Shown in pieces: positions 8,786-16,727 of a DNA stretch of 64,000 nt. The position numbers and the translations under genes are program-made. Below the pieces are notes generated by a model. That model searched no databases. It was not told where the DNA came from and was given only the letters and a program-made list of their open reading frames with translations. Every line of letters begins with the position of its first letter. Positions within the stretch are counted from its first letter, which is position 1. Source of the DNA: JAHEAO01 sp942492375 (lineage in GTDB: Bacteria; Pseudomonadota; Alphaproteobacteria; Rhodobacterales; Rhodobacteraceae); the NCBI GenBank assembly GCA_942492375.1, contig CALOEL010000014.1, forward strand, positions 496,001 to 560,000, given 5' to 3'.

Positions 8786-9091
8786 ATGTTCCGGAACTGC
8801 TCCTCCATCGCCGTTACCGCCCTGCTGGCCGCCTGTGCCAGCCCCGGCTTTCTGGGCGAACCGTCAGAGGTGGTGACGGAGGCGGGCAGCAGCTTCCGCG
8901 TCTACATGCGCAGCGGCACCGGCATGGTGCAGGCGCACCGGATCAGCCCGGAACTTCTGCCCAGCAAGTCGCTGGTCCTGCTGAAGGCGGGTCGGGCGAT
9001 CGAATTTGCTACCGGTTGCGGCGTGGTCCCGGGTTCGGTCGAGGGCGACCAGGCGATCATTTCGGCAGAGGTGGACTGCAACCTGCCCTGA
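8786..9091 (+). CDS. Small lipoprotein of unknown function
   Basis: The 101-residue product starts with a signal sequence ending in the lipobox LLAAC (Cys17), so it should be lipid-anchored. The mature part is short, mostly beta-like, with two further cysteines (ATGCGV and VDCNLP) that may form a disulfide. It stands alone between divergent lrgA and convergent cobN. I do not recognise a named family. Confidence 0.75.
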   Translation: MFRNCSSIAVTALLAACASPGFLGEPSEVVTEAGSSFRVYMRSGTGMVQAHRISPELLPSKSLVLLKAGRAIEFATGCGVVPGSVEGDQAIISAEVDCNLP

Positions 9092-9160
9092 CCTCGTCGC
9101 GGCGCAGCCCCGGAGCCCATCCGCGGCCTCTGACACCCGCACGCTATCTTAAATAGTCGT

Positions 9161-9177
9161 TAAGTTTCAAAAACTTA
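9161..9177. repeat. Perfect AT-rich inverted repeat in the lipoprotein-cobN gap
   Basis: TAAGTTT-CAA-AAACTTA forms a perfect 7-bp stem with a 3-base loop inside an unusually AT-rich patch (about 9140-9200) of an otherwise GC-rich window. It could be a terminator for cobN or the lipoprotein gene, or a protein-binding site. A second palindrome, TCAAGGCCTTGA, follows at 9221-9232. Confidence 0.6.
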
Positions 9178-9240
9178 TCGAATTATTTTCCGAGTCGCGC
9201 AGGATGTTTCCCCAAGGATGTCAAGGCCTTGACCCACCGA

Positions 9241-9258
9241 TGTTTCGCGCGCGAAACA
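9241..9258. repeat. 18-bp perfect palindrome, parS-like half-sites
   Basis: TGTTTCGCGCGCGAAACA is perfectly self-complementary and sits just beyond the cobN stop codon. The outer half-sites TGTTTC and GAAACA are those of bacterial parS (TGTTTCACGTGAAACA), but the centre is six bases rather than four. It may be only a terminator stem, although no T tract follows. Confidence 0.5.
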
Positions 9259-9260
9259 CC

Positions 9261-12200
9261 TCATTCCGCGCCGCGAAGCCGGTCGATCACGCCGCGGGCA
9301 GAGTTCGACTTCGGCAGCCACAGCCCCCGGTCCATCGCCTCGGCCAGCCGCTCGGCGATCTCGCGCAGCGCCGGGGCATTGTGCTCGGCGATGAACGCGC
9401 GGGTCTCCTCATCCTCCAGAAACGCCGCGTGGACCAGGTCGAAATGATGCGACTTCACAGCACCGGTCGTGGCGGCGAAGGCGAACATGTAATCGACTGT
9501 CGCCGCGATCTCGAAGGCGCCCTTGTACCCGTGGCGCTTCACGCCCTCGATCCATTTCGGATTGACCACGCGGGAGCGGACGACACGGCCGATCTCATCC
9601 TCGAGCGTGCGGATCACCGGGCGTTCCGGGCGGGAATGGTCGTTGTGATAGATCGGGCGGTCGCGGCCCTGCAACGTGCTGACGGCGGCGGCGGCGCCAC
9701 CCTCGAACTGGTAGTAATCGTCGCTGTCCAGAAGGTCGTGTTCGCGGTTGTCCTGGTTCTGCACGATCGCCTCGGCCTGGCGCAGCCGGGTTTCAAAGGC
9801 GTCGCGGGCGCGGGTGCCCTCGGCCTCCTTGCCGTAAGCATAGCTGCCCCAGTCCAGATAGGCCTCGGCCAAATCCGCCTTCTCGCCCCAGAGCCGCTCG
9901 TCGATCATCGCCTGCAACCCCGCGCCATAGGCGCCGGGCTTTGATCCGAAAACGCGGTATTGGGCGCCGGTTTCCGCGCGGGCGCGGGCGGCGGCGGGGT
10001 TGATGTCTTCCGGCTCGTCCAGAGCCATGACGGCGCGGGCCGCTGAATCCACCAGCGCGATCAGCTGCGGAAACGCATCGCGGAAGAAGCCCGAGACGCG
10101 CAGGGTGACATCGACGCGCGGACGCCCCAAAGCGGTCGCCGGGATCACCTCGAACCCGGTGACGCGGCGGTTGGCGGCATCCCATTGCGGCTTGACCCCC
10201 ATCAGCGCAAGGCATTGCGCGATATCATCGCCGCCGGTCCTCATGTTCGCCGTGCCCCAGGCCGTCAGCAGCATCGCGCGCGGCCAATCGCCGTGGGTTT
10301 GCAGGTGCTTCTCGATCAAGAGGTTCGCGGATTTCCACCCCAGCGCCCAGGCGGTCGGCGTCGGCACCGCGCGGCTGTCGACAGAGTAGAAATTGCGCCC
10401 CGTCGGCAGCACATCGAGCCGCCCGCGTGTGGGCGCGCCGGAGGGCGCCGGGGCGACGAATTGCCCTGCAAGGGCGGTGAGAAGGCCCGCCCCTTCCGCC
10501 GGTCCGCAGGCGCGGATCGCCGGCAGGACAACGGCATGGATTTCCTCGATCACCGCCCGGGTCGCCTGCCATTGCGGGTCGGGCTCTGTGCCGGCGATCA
10601 GATAGCCAGAGAGGGTTTCCAGCCGCTCCACCGTGTCGCCATGGCTGCGCCAGGGATCGGCGCCGGCGGCTTTCAGCGCCTTCGGATGCGGGCCGGTCCA
10701 GGGCGCGGCCATGTCGCAATCGAGCGGGTCGAAGCCAAGCTTCAGGTCGACCGCCAGCGCCCGGATCAGCGAGGCATTGCCGGCCTTGCCATCGCCCCGC
10801 GGCACCCGCACCAGCGCCAGCGCCAGGTCGCGTTCCAGCCGGCCCTCGGGCGACTGGCCGAAGATGTGCAGCCCGTCGCGGATCTGCGCCTCTTTCAACT
10901 CGCAGAGATAGGCGTCGAGCTTGGCGAGGTCGGTCTCCTCGTCCGCGCCGCTCATCCCGACATCGGCATCGAGGCCGGTCGCGGAGGTCAGCGACAGGAT
11001 TTCACGCCTGAGATGCGAGATGCGGCGCGGGTCGACGCCGGCGGCCTCGTAATATTCGTCGATCAGCGCTTCGAGATCGCGCAAGGGGCCGTAGGTTTCG
11101 GCACGCGTCAGGGGCGGGGTCAGGTGGTCGATGATCACCGCCTGTGCACGCCGTTTGGCCTGGGTGCCCTCGCCGGGATCGTTGACGATGAACGGATAGA
11201 CATGCGGCATCGGCCCCAGCACCGCTTCGGGCAGGCAGGCCTCCGACAGGGCCAGCGCCTTGCCGGGCAGCCATTCGAGATTGCCGTGCTTGCCCATGTG
11301 GACGATGGCGTGCGCGCCGTGGACATGGCGCAGCCAGAAATAGAAGGCGAGGTAGTTGTGAGGTGGCACGAGGTCGGGCGAATGGTAGGTCTCGATCGGG
11401 TCGATATTGTAGCCGCGGGCGGGTTGCAGGCCGATGACGACATTGCCGAATTCCAGCACGGATAACTTGAAGCCGCCTGCGGTGACTGCCTGCGGCGCGG
11501 ATATTTGCGAGACAATGAAGGGGTCGGTTTCGGGCTTGCCCCAGCGCTCCTCGATCTGTTGGCGGAGCGCGTAGGGCAATTCGCCGTAGTGGCGGTGATA
11601 GACGGAGAGGGGCAGGGTGACGCCGCCCTGACGGTCGGCGCGGTCGGTCAGCCAGTTGGTCGGGCCGGCCATGAGCCGTTCCATCAGCGCGTCGGCATCG
11701 GCGGGTGGCGCGTCGACCGTGTAGCCGGCGGTCGCGAGCAGGTTCAGCGCGTGGATGGTGGCGGCGGGGGTGTCGAGCCCGACGCCGTTGGCGAGGCGCC
11801 CGTCCTTGTTGGGGTAGTTGGCCAGCACCAGCGCGATCCGGCGGTCGGGTTCGGGGGTGCTCCGCAGCCGCGCCCAGTTCGCCGCGAGTTCGGCGACGAA
11901 ATCCACCCGGTCGCCGCGGGCGCGGTAGCTGGCGATCGGGCATTCGGTGGCCTCGTCGAAGAAGGCCTGGCCCTTGAAAGAGATCGCGCGCGAGAGGATC
12001 CGGCCGTCGACCTCGGGTAGCGCGACGTTCATCGCGATGTCGCGGGCAGAGAGGCCGGAGAGACCGGTTTCCCAGGCATCCTCGGTTGAGGAGGCCAGCA
12101 CCACCTGGAAGACCGGCGCGCCATTCGCGGCAACGGCGGCTAGCGGGTTGGCGGGGCCCTCGTCGCCTTCATGCGGGGACCCAACGGCGAAGCTGGTGCA

Positions 12201-12989
12201 GTTCAGGATCACTTGCGGCGGGGCTTCTTCGAAGAGATGGCCGAGGGTCGCGACCGAGACCGGATCCTTCAGCGAGGCGACGAAGACCGGCATCGGGTTC
12301 AGGCCGTGGCGCAAGAGCGCGCGGGTCAGCCGGTTGATCGGGTTCAGCCCCGCGCCCTGCACCAATGCGCGGTAGAAGACGACCGGCACCACCGGCGCAT
12401 CCGCGGTCCATTCCGCGCGCAGCCTGTCGGGGTCGGCAATGCCGGCGCCCGGCCAGTAAAGTCCGGCGCGCAGGAGCGGGGCGGCGGGGGCGGGCCGCTC
12501 GCCTCCGTCGAGCATCGACCGGGCATGGGCCAGAAAGGCCGCCGAATTGGCCGGGCCGCCCTCGACCAGGAAGGCCCAGAGCGCGTCGTAATCCGCCGCC
12601 TCTACAGTGGACAGGCGGCGCAGTTCCGCATCGGGCTTGTCATCGCCGGGCAGGGCTGCGAAGGGCACACCGGCCTCGTAGAGCCGCGCGGCATATTGTT
12701 CGAGACCGTAGCGCCAGTAGCCCGCCCCGCCGAGGATTCGGGCGATCACGAGGCGGGAGTTCGCGGCGCAGGTCTCGATATGCAGGTCCACCGACATCGG
12801 GTGGCGCAGATGCATCAGGCTGGCGAGCCGCAGGCTTGGCGGATCGGACATCTCGGCGCGGGCCTCGCTCAGGGCGGCGAGTTCGGTGTCGGCGGCGGAG
12901 ATGAAGACGAGATCGGCGGGCGTCTGGCCGAGATCGACGGGCTCGGTGCCATCGTCGATGGCGCCGGGGGTGGCGGCAAGCAGATGCAT
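9261..12989 (-). CDS. cobN: Aerobic cobaltochelatase, CobN subunit
   Basis: The 1242-residue protein is the large subunit of the ATP-dependent CobNST chelatase, which inserts cobalt into hydrogenobyrinic acid a,c-diamide late in the oxygen-dependent pathway. Its length matches the family (about 1250-1275), and conserved blocks such as HMGKHGNLEWLPGKALALS and GKEAEGTRARDAFE are present. The CobS and CobT AAA+ partners are not in the window. It is the last gene of the riboswitch-controlled cbtB-cbtA-cobW-GNAT-cobN series; a 76-bp gap with a dispersed element separates it from the GNAT gene. Confidence 0.97.
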   Translation of the reverse strand: MHLLAATPGAIDDGTEPVDLGQTPADLVFISAADTELAALSEARAEMSDPPSLRLASLMHLRHPMSVDLHIETCAANSRLVIARILGGAGYWRYGLEQYAARLYEAGVPFAALPGDDKPDAELRRLSTVEAADYDALWAFLVEGGPANSAAFLAHARSMLDGGERPAPAAPLLRAGLYWPGAGIADPDRLRAEWTADAPVVPVVFYRALVQGAGLNPINRLTRALLRHGLNPMPVFVASLKDPVSVATLGHLFEEAPPQVILNCTSFAVGSPHEGDEGPANPLAAVAANGAPVFQVVLASSTEDAWETGLSGLSARDIAMNVALPEVDGRILSRAISFKGQAFFDEATECPIASYRARGDRVDFVAELAANWARLRSTPEPDRRIALVLANYPNKDGRLANGVGLDTPAATIHALNLLATAGYTVDAPPADADALMERLMAGPTNWLTDRADRQGGVTLPLSVYHRHYGELPYALRQQIEERWGKPETDPFIVSQISAPQAVTAGGFKLSVLEFGNVVIGLQPARGYNIDPIETYHSPDLVPPHNYLAFYFWLRHVHGAHAIVHMGKHGNLEWLPGKALALSEACLPEAVLGPMPHVYPFIVNDPGEGTQAKRRAQAVIIDHLTPPLTRAETYGPLRDLEALIDEYYEAAGVDPRRISHLRREILSLTSATGLDADVGMSGADEETDLAKLDAYLCELKEAQIRDGLHIFGQSPEGRLERDLALALVRVPRGDGKAGNASLIRALAVDLKLGFDPLDCDMAAPWTGPHPKALKAAGADPWRSHGDTVERLETLSGYLIAGTEPDPQWQATRAVIEEIHAVVLPAIRACGPAEGAGLLTALAGQFVAPAPSGAPTRGRLDVLPTGRNFYSVDSRAVPTPTAWALGWKSANLLIEKHLQTHGDWPRAMLLTAWGTANMRTGGDDIAQCLALMGVKPQWDAANRRVTGFEVIPATALGRPRVDVTLRVSGFFRDAFPQLIALVDSAARAVMALDEPEDINPAAARARAETGAQYRVFGSKPGAYGAGLQAMIDERLWGEKADLAEAYLDWGSYAYGKEAEGTRARDAFETRLRQAEAIVQNQDNREHDLLDSDDYYQFEGGAAAAVSTLQGRDRPIYHNDHSRPERPVIRTLEDEIGRVVRSRVVNPKWIEGVKRHGYKGAFEIAATVDYMFAFAATTGAVKSHHFDLVHAAFLEDEETRAFIAEHNAPALREIAERLAEAMDRGLWLPKSNSARGVIDRLRGAE

Positions 12990-13018
12990 CAGGCCAGAGC
13001 GCCGGCGGGACCGGCGGA

Positions 13019-13047
13019 GCCTCCGGCGGGAGTATTGGCACGAAGAA
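13019..13047 (-). repeat. Dispersed element, copy 2 (diverged, reverse orientation)
   Basis: Located in the 76-bp gap between the GNAT gene and cobN. On the plus strand it reads GCCTCCGGCGGGAGTATT followed by GGCACGAAGAA, which is the reverse complement of the core of the copies at 6927 and 42821 with two changes (AGTATT for GATATT). Confidence 0.75.
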
Positions 13048-13065
13048 AAAGCAGTGCGCGGGACG

Positions 13066-13518
13066 TCATGTCAGCCGCTTTTCCATGAAGACGGATAGCG
13101 GATTGTCGTCGTAGTCGCCGAACGGGCCACGGATCGAAAAGCCCTGCCGGGCATAAAGCCGCCCGGCATCGCGCAGTTCCTCGCCGGTTTCGAGCCGCAG
13201 CACCTGCAGGCCGAGGATGCGGGCGCGGGTTTCGAGAGTGGCCATCAGCGCGGCGCCGATCCCCGAGCCTCGCGCCTCGGTATCGACGAAGAGCGCCTTG
13301 ATCTCGCCGTAACTTTGCTTGTTCACCAGGGCGGCGCAGCCGCTTGCCTTGCCATCGAGATGCGCCAGGAAGAACTCGATTTCGGGCGCGCAGAGATCGT
13401 CGATGGACAGCGCGAAGACCTGTTCCGGGGGATAGAGTGACCGGTGCAGTTCGTGGCTGGCCCGCAGCAGCGCGGAGGCGTCCGGGCTGCGGGGATCGCC
13501 GGGCGCGACGGTGATCAT
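13066..13518 (-). CDS. GNAT-family N-acetyltransferase
   Basis: The 150-residue protein has the acetyl-CoA-binding motif A of GNAT enzymes (IKALFVDTEARGSGIGAALM, with R/Q-x-x-G-x-G/A as RGSGIG) and the motif B segment LYARQGFSIRGPFGDY. It resembles small amine acetyltransferases. The ATG overlaps the cobW stop (ATGA), so it is translationally coupled within the cobalt operon. Whether it acts on a corrinoid precursor, a protein or an unrelated amine cannot be told from the sequence. Confidence 0.87.
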   Translation of the reverse strand: MITVAPGDPRSPDASALLRASHELHRSLYPPEQVFALSIDDLCAPEIEFFLAHLDGKASGCAALVNKQSYGEIKALFVDTEARGSGIGAALMATLETRARILGLQVLRLETGEELRDAGRLYARQGFSIRGPFGDYDDNPLSVFMEKRLT

Positions 13519-14582
13519 GCCACCAGCGCCGCCTCGATCGCGGCGCGGTCAAGCCCCGCCTGACCGATCACGACGAGACGCGTTTCGCGTGGTTCAGAAG
13601 GGGAAAGGGGGCGGTCGAAATAGGTGTCGACACGCGGCCCAACGGCCTGCAGCGTCAGCCGCATCGGCTTGCCGGTGACGGCTGCGAAGCCCTTGAGCCG
13701 CAGGATGTCATGGGCGCGGATGACCTCGGCGACGCGGCGCGCGAAATCGGCGGGATCTACGATTTCGGCGCGCGTGACGACGAAGCTTTCGAATTCGTCA
13801 TGGCCGTGGTCGTGCTCGTCGTCATGGTCGTCGTCGTCGTCGTCGTCATGGTGATGGTGGTGATGGATCTCGTGACGCGCCTCCAGATCGGATTCCGCAC
13901 CGGCGCCCTGGCCCAGCAGCACATCGACCGGCAGCGCGCCCATAGAGGTCCGGACAATTCGCACGCCTTTGCGGGCCTCTGCGCCCAGACGTGTGGCCAG
14001 CGCCTCTGCCTCATCGCCCGAGAGGAGGTCGGTCTTGTTCACGACGATCATGTCGGCGCAGGCGATCTGATCCTCGAAAAGCTCCGAAAGCGGAGTCTCG
14101 TGGTCGAGATTGTCGTCGAGCTTGCGTTGCGCATCGACGGCGGCAACATCATGGGCGAAGCGACCTTCCGTGACTGCCTTGGCGTCGACAACGGTGACCA
14201 CGCCGTCGACAGTCACTTGCGAGGAGATTTCCGGCCAGTTGAAGGCGCGGACCAAGGGCTGTGGCAGGGCGAGGCCCGAGGTCTCGATCACGATGTGGTC
14301 GGGCCGGGCATCGCGCGCCAGCAGCTTCTGCATGGTGGGCACGAAATCTTCGGCCACGGTGCAGCAAATGCAGCCGTTCGAGAGTTCCACGATGTCATCC
14401 TCGGTGCAAGTTGCGTCGCCGCAGCCCTTGAGGATGTCGCCATCGACGCCGAGATCGCCGAATTCATTGATGATCAGCGCGATGCGGCGGCCCTTCGCAT
14501 GGGCCAGCATGTGGCGGATCAGGGTGGTCTTGCCCGATCCGAGAAAGCCGGTGACGACGGTCGCGGGGATTTTCTGTGCCAT
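13515..14582 (-). CDS. cobW: CobW-type metallochaperone GTPase
   Basis: This COG0523 G3E GTPase of 355 residues has Walker A GFLGSGKTT (12-20), the metal-binding CICC motif (71-74), NKTD (182-185) and a C-terminal CobW_C domain. Between the domains, residues 240-262 form an uninterrupted His/Asp-rich stretch likely to bind Co(II) or related metals. CobW is thought to deliver cobalt for CobN. It is 3 bp from cbtA and overlaps the GNAT gene by 4 bases, in the riboswitch-controlled operon. Confidence 0.96.
   Translation of the reverse strand: MAQKIPATVVTGFLGSGKTTLIRHMLAHAKGRRIALIINEFGDLGVDGDILKGCGDATCTEDDIVELSNGCICCTVAEDFVPTMQKLLARDARPDHIVIETSGLALPQPLVRAFNWPEISSQVTVDGVVTVVDAKAVTEGRFAHDVAAVDAQRKLDDNLDHETPLSELFEDQIACADMIVVNKTDLLSGDEAEALATRLGAEARKGVRIVRTSMGALPVDVLLGQGAGAESDLEARHEIHHHHHHDDDDDDDHDDEHDHGHDEFESFVVTRAEIVDPADFARRVAEVIRAHDILRLKGFAAVTGKPMRLTLQAVGPRVDTYFDRPLSPSEPRETRLVVIGQAGLDRAAIEAALVA
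13801..13866 (-). repeat. Trinucleotide-rich tract encoding the CobW His/Asp run
   Basis: Near-perfect GTC/GTG/ATG iterations on the plus strand encode the His/Asp-rich loop of CobW. Tracts of this kind can change length by slippage, so the number of metal-binding residues may vary between strains. Confidence 0.7.
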
Positions 14583-14585
14583 GGT

Positions 14586-15278
14586 TCAGCCTTCGGTGAT
14601 GCGAGTGAAGAAGTAGGCGGAGAGCGCGCCGAGCACAACCCAGCTTGCCGCCGCGACGCCGAGGCTGCGGGCGACGAATTCGGCGGCCAGTTCAGGCGGG
14701 GCGATGCCGAAATAGGTATCGAGATGCGGCGCGCCGATCAGATGCGGCAGCAGCAGGGCAGCGATGCCGATGACGGGCAGGATGCCGCGTCCGAAGGCGA
14801 GGAGACCGAGGCCGAGCGCCGTCGAGGCGGCGGTGCCGAACCACCAGACCTGGCGCAGCTCGATCTCGGCGGCGATGGTGCCGGGCAGTTCCGGCGGCAG
14901 GCCGATGGCCGGCGCAAGATGCATGACGACGAAGCCGCAGACGCCCCAGACCATGCCGATGCGCCAGGTCGGCGCCCTGCCGGACCGCGCCGCAAGGGCC
15001 ATGGCGGCAACCATGAGGAAGGCGAAGGCGGTATAGGTCACCAGGTTGAACCCGGCGGTCATCGCATGACGGGACAGGTTCTGGCTCAGCCCCTCGGCGG
15101 GGCCGGCAGGGCTTTGGACGGGAGCGTCGAGGCTGGCGGCGAAATGGGTGCGGATGCCGGATTCATATAGCTCGCCTTCCAGCAGAAGCGGGGTGACGAG
15201 CCAGAATTGCAGAAGCGCCGCAACCACGCCTGCCGCCAGGCCAGCGAAAAGCCCGCTGGCCAGCAGAGAACGGGTCAT
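14586..15278 (-). CDS. cbtA: Cobalt transporter subunit CbtA
   Basis: The 230-residue membrane protein has five to six hydrophobic segments and conserved CbtA features (LLEGELYESG in the first loop, WGVCGFVVMHLAPAIGLPPELPG, WWFGTAASTALGLG). CbtA and CbtB form a predicted B12-regulated cobalt uptake system. The start ATG at 15278 is 4 bp after cbtB; an in-frame upstream extension would overlap cbtB and lacks family similarity. Confidence 0.93.
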   Translation of the reverse strand: MTRSLLASGLFAGLAAGVVAALLQFWLVTPLLLEGELYESGIRTHFAASLDAPVQSPAGPAEGLSQNLSRHAMTAGFNLVTYTAFAFLMVAAMALAARSGRAPTWRIGMVWGVCGFVVMHLAPAIGLPPELPGTIAAEIELRQVWWFGTAASTALGLGLLAFGRGILPVIGIAALLLPHLIGAPHLDTYFGIAPPELAAEFVARSLGVAAASWVVLGALSAYFFTRITEG

Positions 15279-15282
15279 GCGC

Positions 15283-15450
15283 CTAGTGGCAGGGGAAGGC
15301 GATGGCGTGGCGCGTATCGTGCGCGCCGTCATGCAGCACGGAAGCCTGGGCGAAACCGGCGATCAGCATCAGCATCAGGCCGGCCAGCGCGGTCAGCGCG
15401 ATCCCGGCAAGGCCGGTATCCGTGCGGGTCAGGGTCAGGGTCTTGGTCAT
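15283..15450 (-). CDS. cbtB: Cobalt transporter subunit CbtB
   Basis: This 55-residue protein has one membrane segment (TGLAGIALTALAGLMLMLI) and the CbtB C-terminus, a His-rich end with HDGAHDTRHA and the terminal FPCH, likely cobalt ligands. The start at 15450 has an AGGAGA site 6-7 bases upstream, and this site lies in the expression platform of the cobalamin riboswitch. First gene of the cobalt operon. Confidence 0.94.
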   Translation of the reverse strand: MTKTLTLTRTDTGLAGIALTALAGLMLMLIAGFAQASVLHDGAHDTRHAIAFPCH

Positions 15451-15501
15451 CTTCACTCTCCTGTTTCCGTCACACCCGACGGAGGATTGGGTCCGGCGCA
15501 T

Positions 15502-15690
15502 GGCTGGTCTCCTGGCTTCGCGGGTCATCGCGTGCCGTCGCCTTCCCGGTTGCCCAGTGGCCGTTGACGGACGCTCTCCGCTTACAGTCGCGGGGGCGGC
15601 TGCGGCATCGGGCCCCGACTTGGGTCTCCCTCACCGCATTCCCATTTGCTCCCCCATGCTTGGCATGTCTGCGGGGAACCATGCCGGGCC
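15502..15690 (-). promoter_or_regulatory. Cobalamin riboswitch upstream of cbtB
   Basis: On the minus strand the leader has the conserved parts of the AdoCbl riboswitch in order: GGTTCCCCGC (15680 downward), GGGAATGCGGTGAG, GCCGCCCCCGCGACTGTAAG, GGCCACTGG with CCGGGAAGGCG, and a perfect B12 box GAAGCCAGGAGACCAGCC at 15502-15519. The stretch CAATCCTCC at 15481-15489 between the aptamer and the AGGAG of cbtB could mask the ribosome-binding site, suggesting translational control. Cobalamin binding should repress cbtB-cbtA-cobW-GNAT-cobN. The rest of the 363-bp gap to the divergent channel gene holds no gene. Confidence 0.97.
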
Positions 15691-15813
15691 ATTTGGCAGC
15701 AACCGCCCGCCGGGGTCAAGGCGGGATTGCGACGGGCAGGGTTCCGATAGCGGCAGGCTGGTCTCTCTTCGGGCTATTGCCGCGCCGCGGTGTTTGGCGC
15801 TAGCGTCCGGGGC

Positions 15814-16611
15814 ATGGGCGAGGATGCGGCACCTTTTTCGGAGCGTCTGCACCGGGAGATCCGGCTGCTGTATACCGGGCGAAGCGCCCGGGCGACGGCG
15901 TTCCGCTACGCGGTGATCGCCTTCGACGTCTTCAGCATCGGCTATTTCATCATGACCGCCGCGATGCAGCCCACTGGCCTGCTGATCGCGGTGAACACGC
16001 TGGTCGGAGTGCTGATCCTTGCCGATTTCGCCGCCCGGCTCTGGATCGCCGAGAACCGCTGGCGGATGCTGCGGCAGGTCTACACGCTGGCTGATGTGAT
16101 CGTGGTCGCCTCGCTTCTGCTGTTGCCGTTCTTCACCCACGAGGTCGCGTTCCTGCGTATCCTGCGCGGGCTTCGGCTGATCCATTCCTACCACCTGCTG
16201 CGCGACCTTCGGAACGACATAAAGTACTTTCGCCGGCACGAGGATGCGGTGCTGGCGGCGGTCAACCTGATGGTCTTCATCTTCGTGACGACCTCGTTCG
16301 TCTTCGTGCTGCATTTCGACGATGCGGAAGGCTACGCCGCCTATATCGACGCGCTCTACTTCACCGTCGCCACGCTGACCACGACGGGCTTCGGCGACAT
16401 CACGATGGATACGCCGACCGGCAAGCTGCTGTCGGTTTTCATCATGATCGTCGGGGTTGCGCTGTTTCTGCGGCTGGCACAGGCGATCTTTCAGCCCTCG
16501 AAGGTGAAGTTCAAATGCCCGACCTGTGGTCTGAACCGCCACGAACCCGACGCGATTCACTGCAAGCATTGCGGAGAGCCGATCGCGATCGAGACGGAAG
16601 GGGCGGCATGA
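15814..16611 (+). CDS. Voltage-gated-type potassium channel with C-terminal zinc ribbon
   Basis: The 265-residue protein has six membrane segments. An S4-like basic helix (RILRGLRLIHSYHLLRDLRN, about 115-134) precedes the pore helix and the selectivity filter TTTGFGD (189-195). After S6 a zinc ribbon follows, CPTC (235-238) with CKHC (250-253). It should be an inner-membrane K+ channel subunit acting as a tetramer. GTG at 15790 is an alternative start, but the ATG at 15814 leaves a normal N-terminus. Confidence 0.9.
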   Translation: MGEDAAPFSERLHREIRLLYTGRSARATAFRYAVIAFDVFSIGYFIMTAAMQPTGLLIAVNTLVGVLILADFAARLWIAENRWRMLRQVYTLADVIVVASLLLLPFFTHEVAFLRILRGLRLIHSYHLLRDLRNDIKYFRRHEDAVLAAVNLMVFIFVTTSFVFVLHFDDAEGYAAYIDALYFTVATLTTTGFGDITMDTPTGKLLSVFIMIVGVALFLRLAQAIFQPSKVKFKCPTCGLNRHEPDAIHCKHCGEPIAIETEGAA

Positions 16612-16616
16612 CGCAA

Positions 16617-16630
16617 TATAATGTGGATAA
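16617..16630. promoter_or_regulatory. TATAAT hexamer overlapping a consensus DnaA box upstream of smc
   Basis: TATAAT at 16617-16622 is a perfect -10 hexamer. It overlaps TGTGGATAA (16622-16630), the complement of the consensus DnaA box TTATCCACA. A looser inverted copy (TATCCCCACA) follows at about 16639-16648. No clear -35 is seen. Its position 100 bp upstream of smc makes it a candidate smc promoter. Confidence 0.4.
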
Positions 16631-16727
16631 CCCGCCGGATATCCCCACATCGTGGGTTCTTCGTTGACTCGCGTCGTCAAGCAGCGAACAATCCCGGCCT
16701 GACTGGAATCACATCGGGAACCGGCGC

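Noticed and set aside
9241..9258. True parS centromere site
   Set aside because: The half-sites fit but the centre is two bases too long, so it is listed as parS-like only.
13710..15170. 486-codon plus-strand frame with valine/methionine runs opposite cobW and cbtA
   Set aside because: The runs are the complement of the CobW His/Asp tract; cobW and cbtA are secure.
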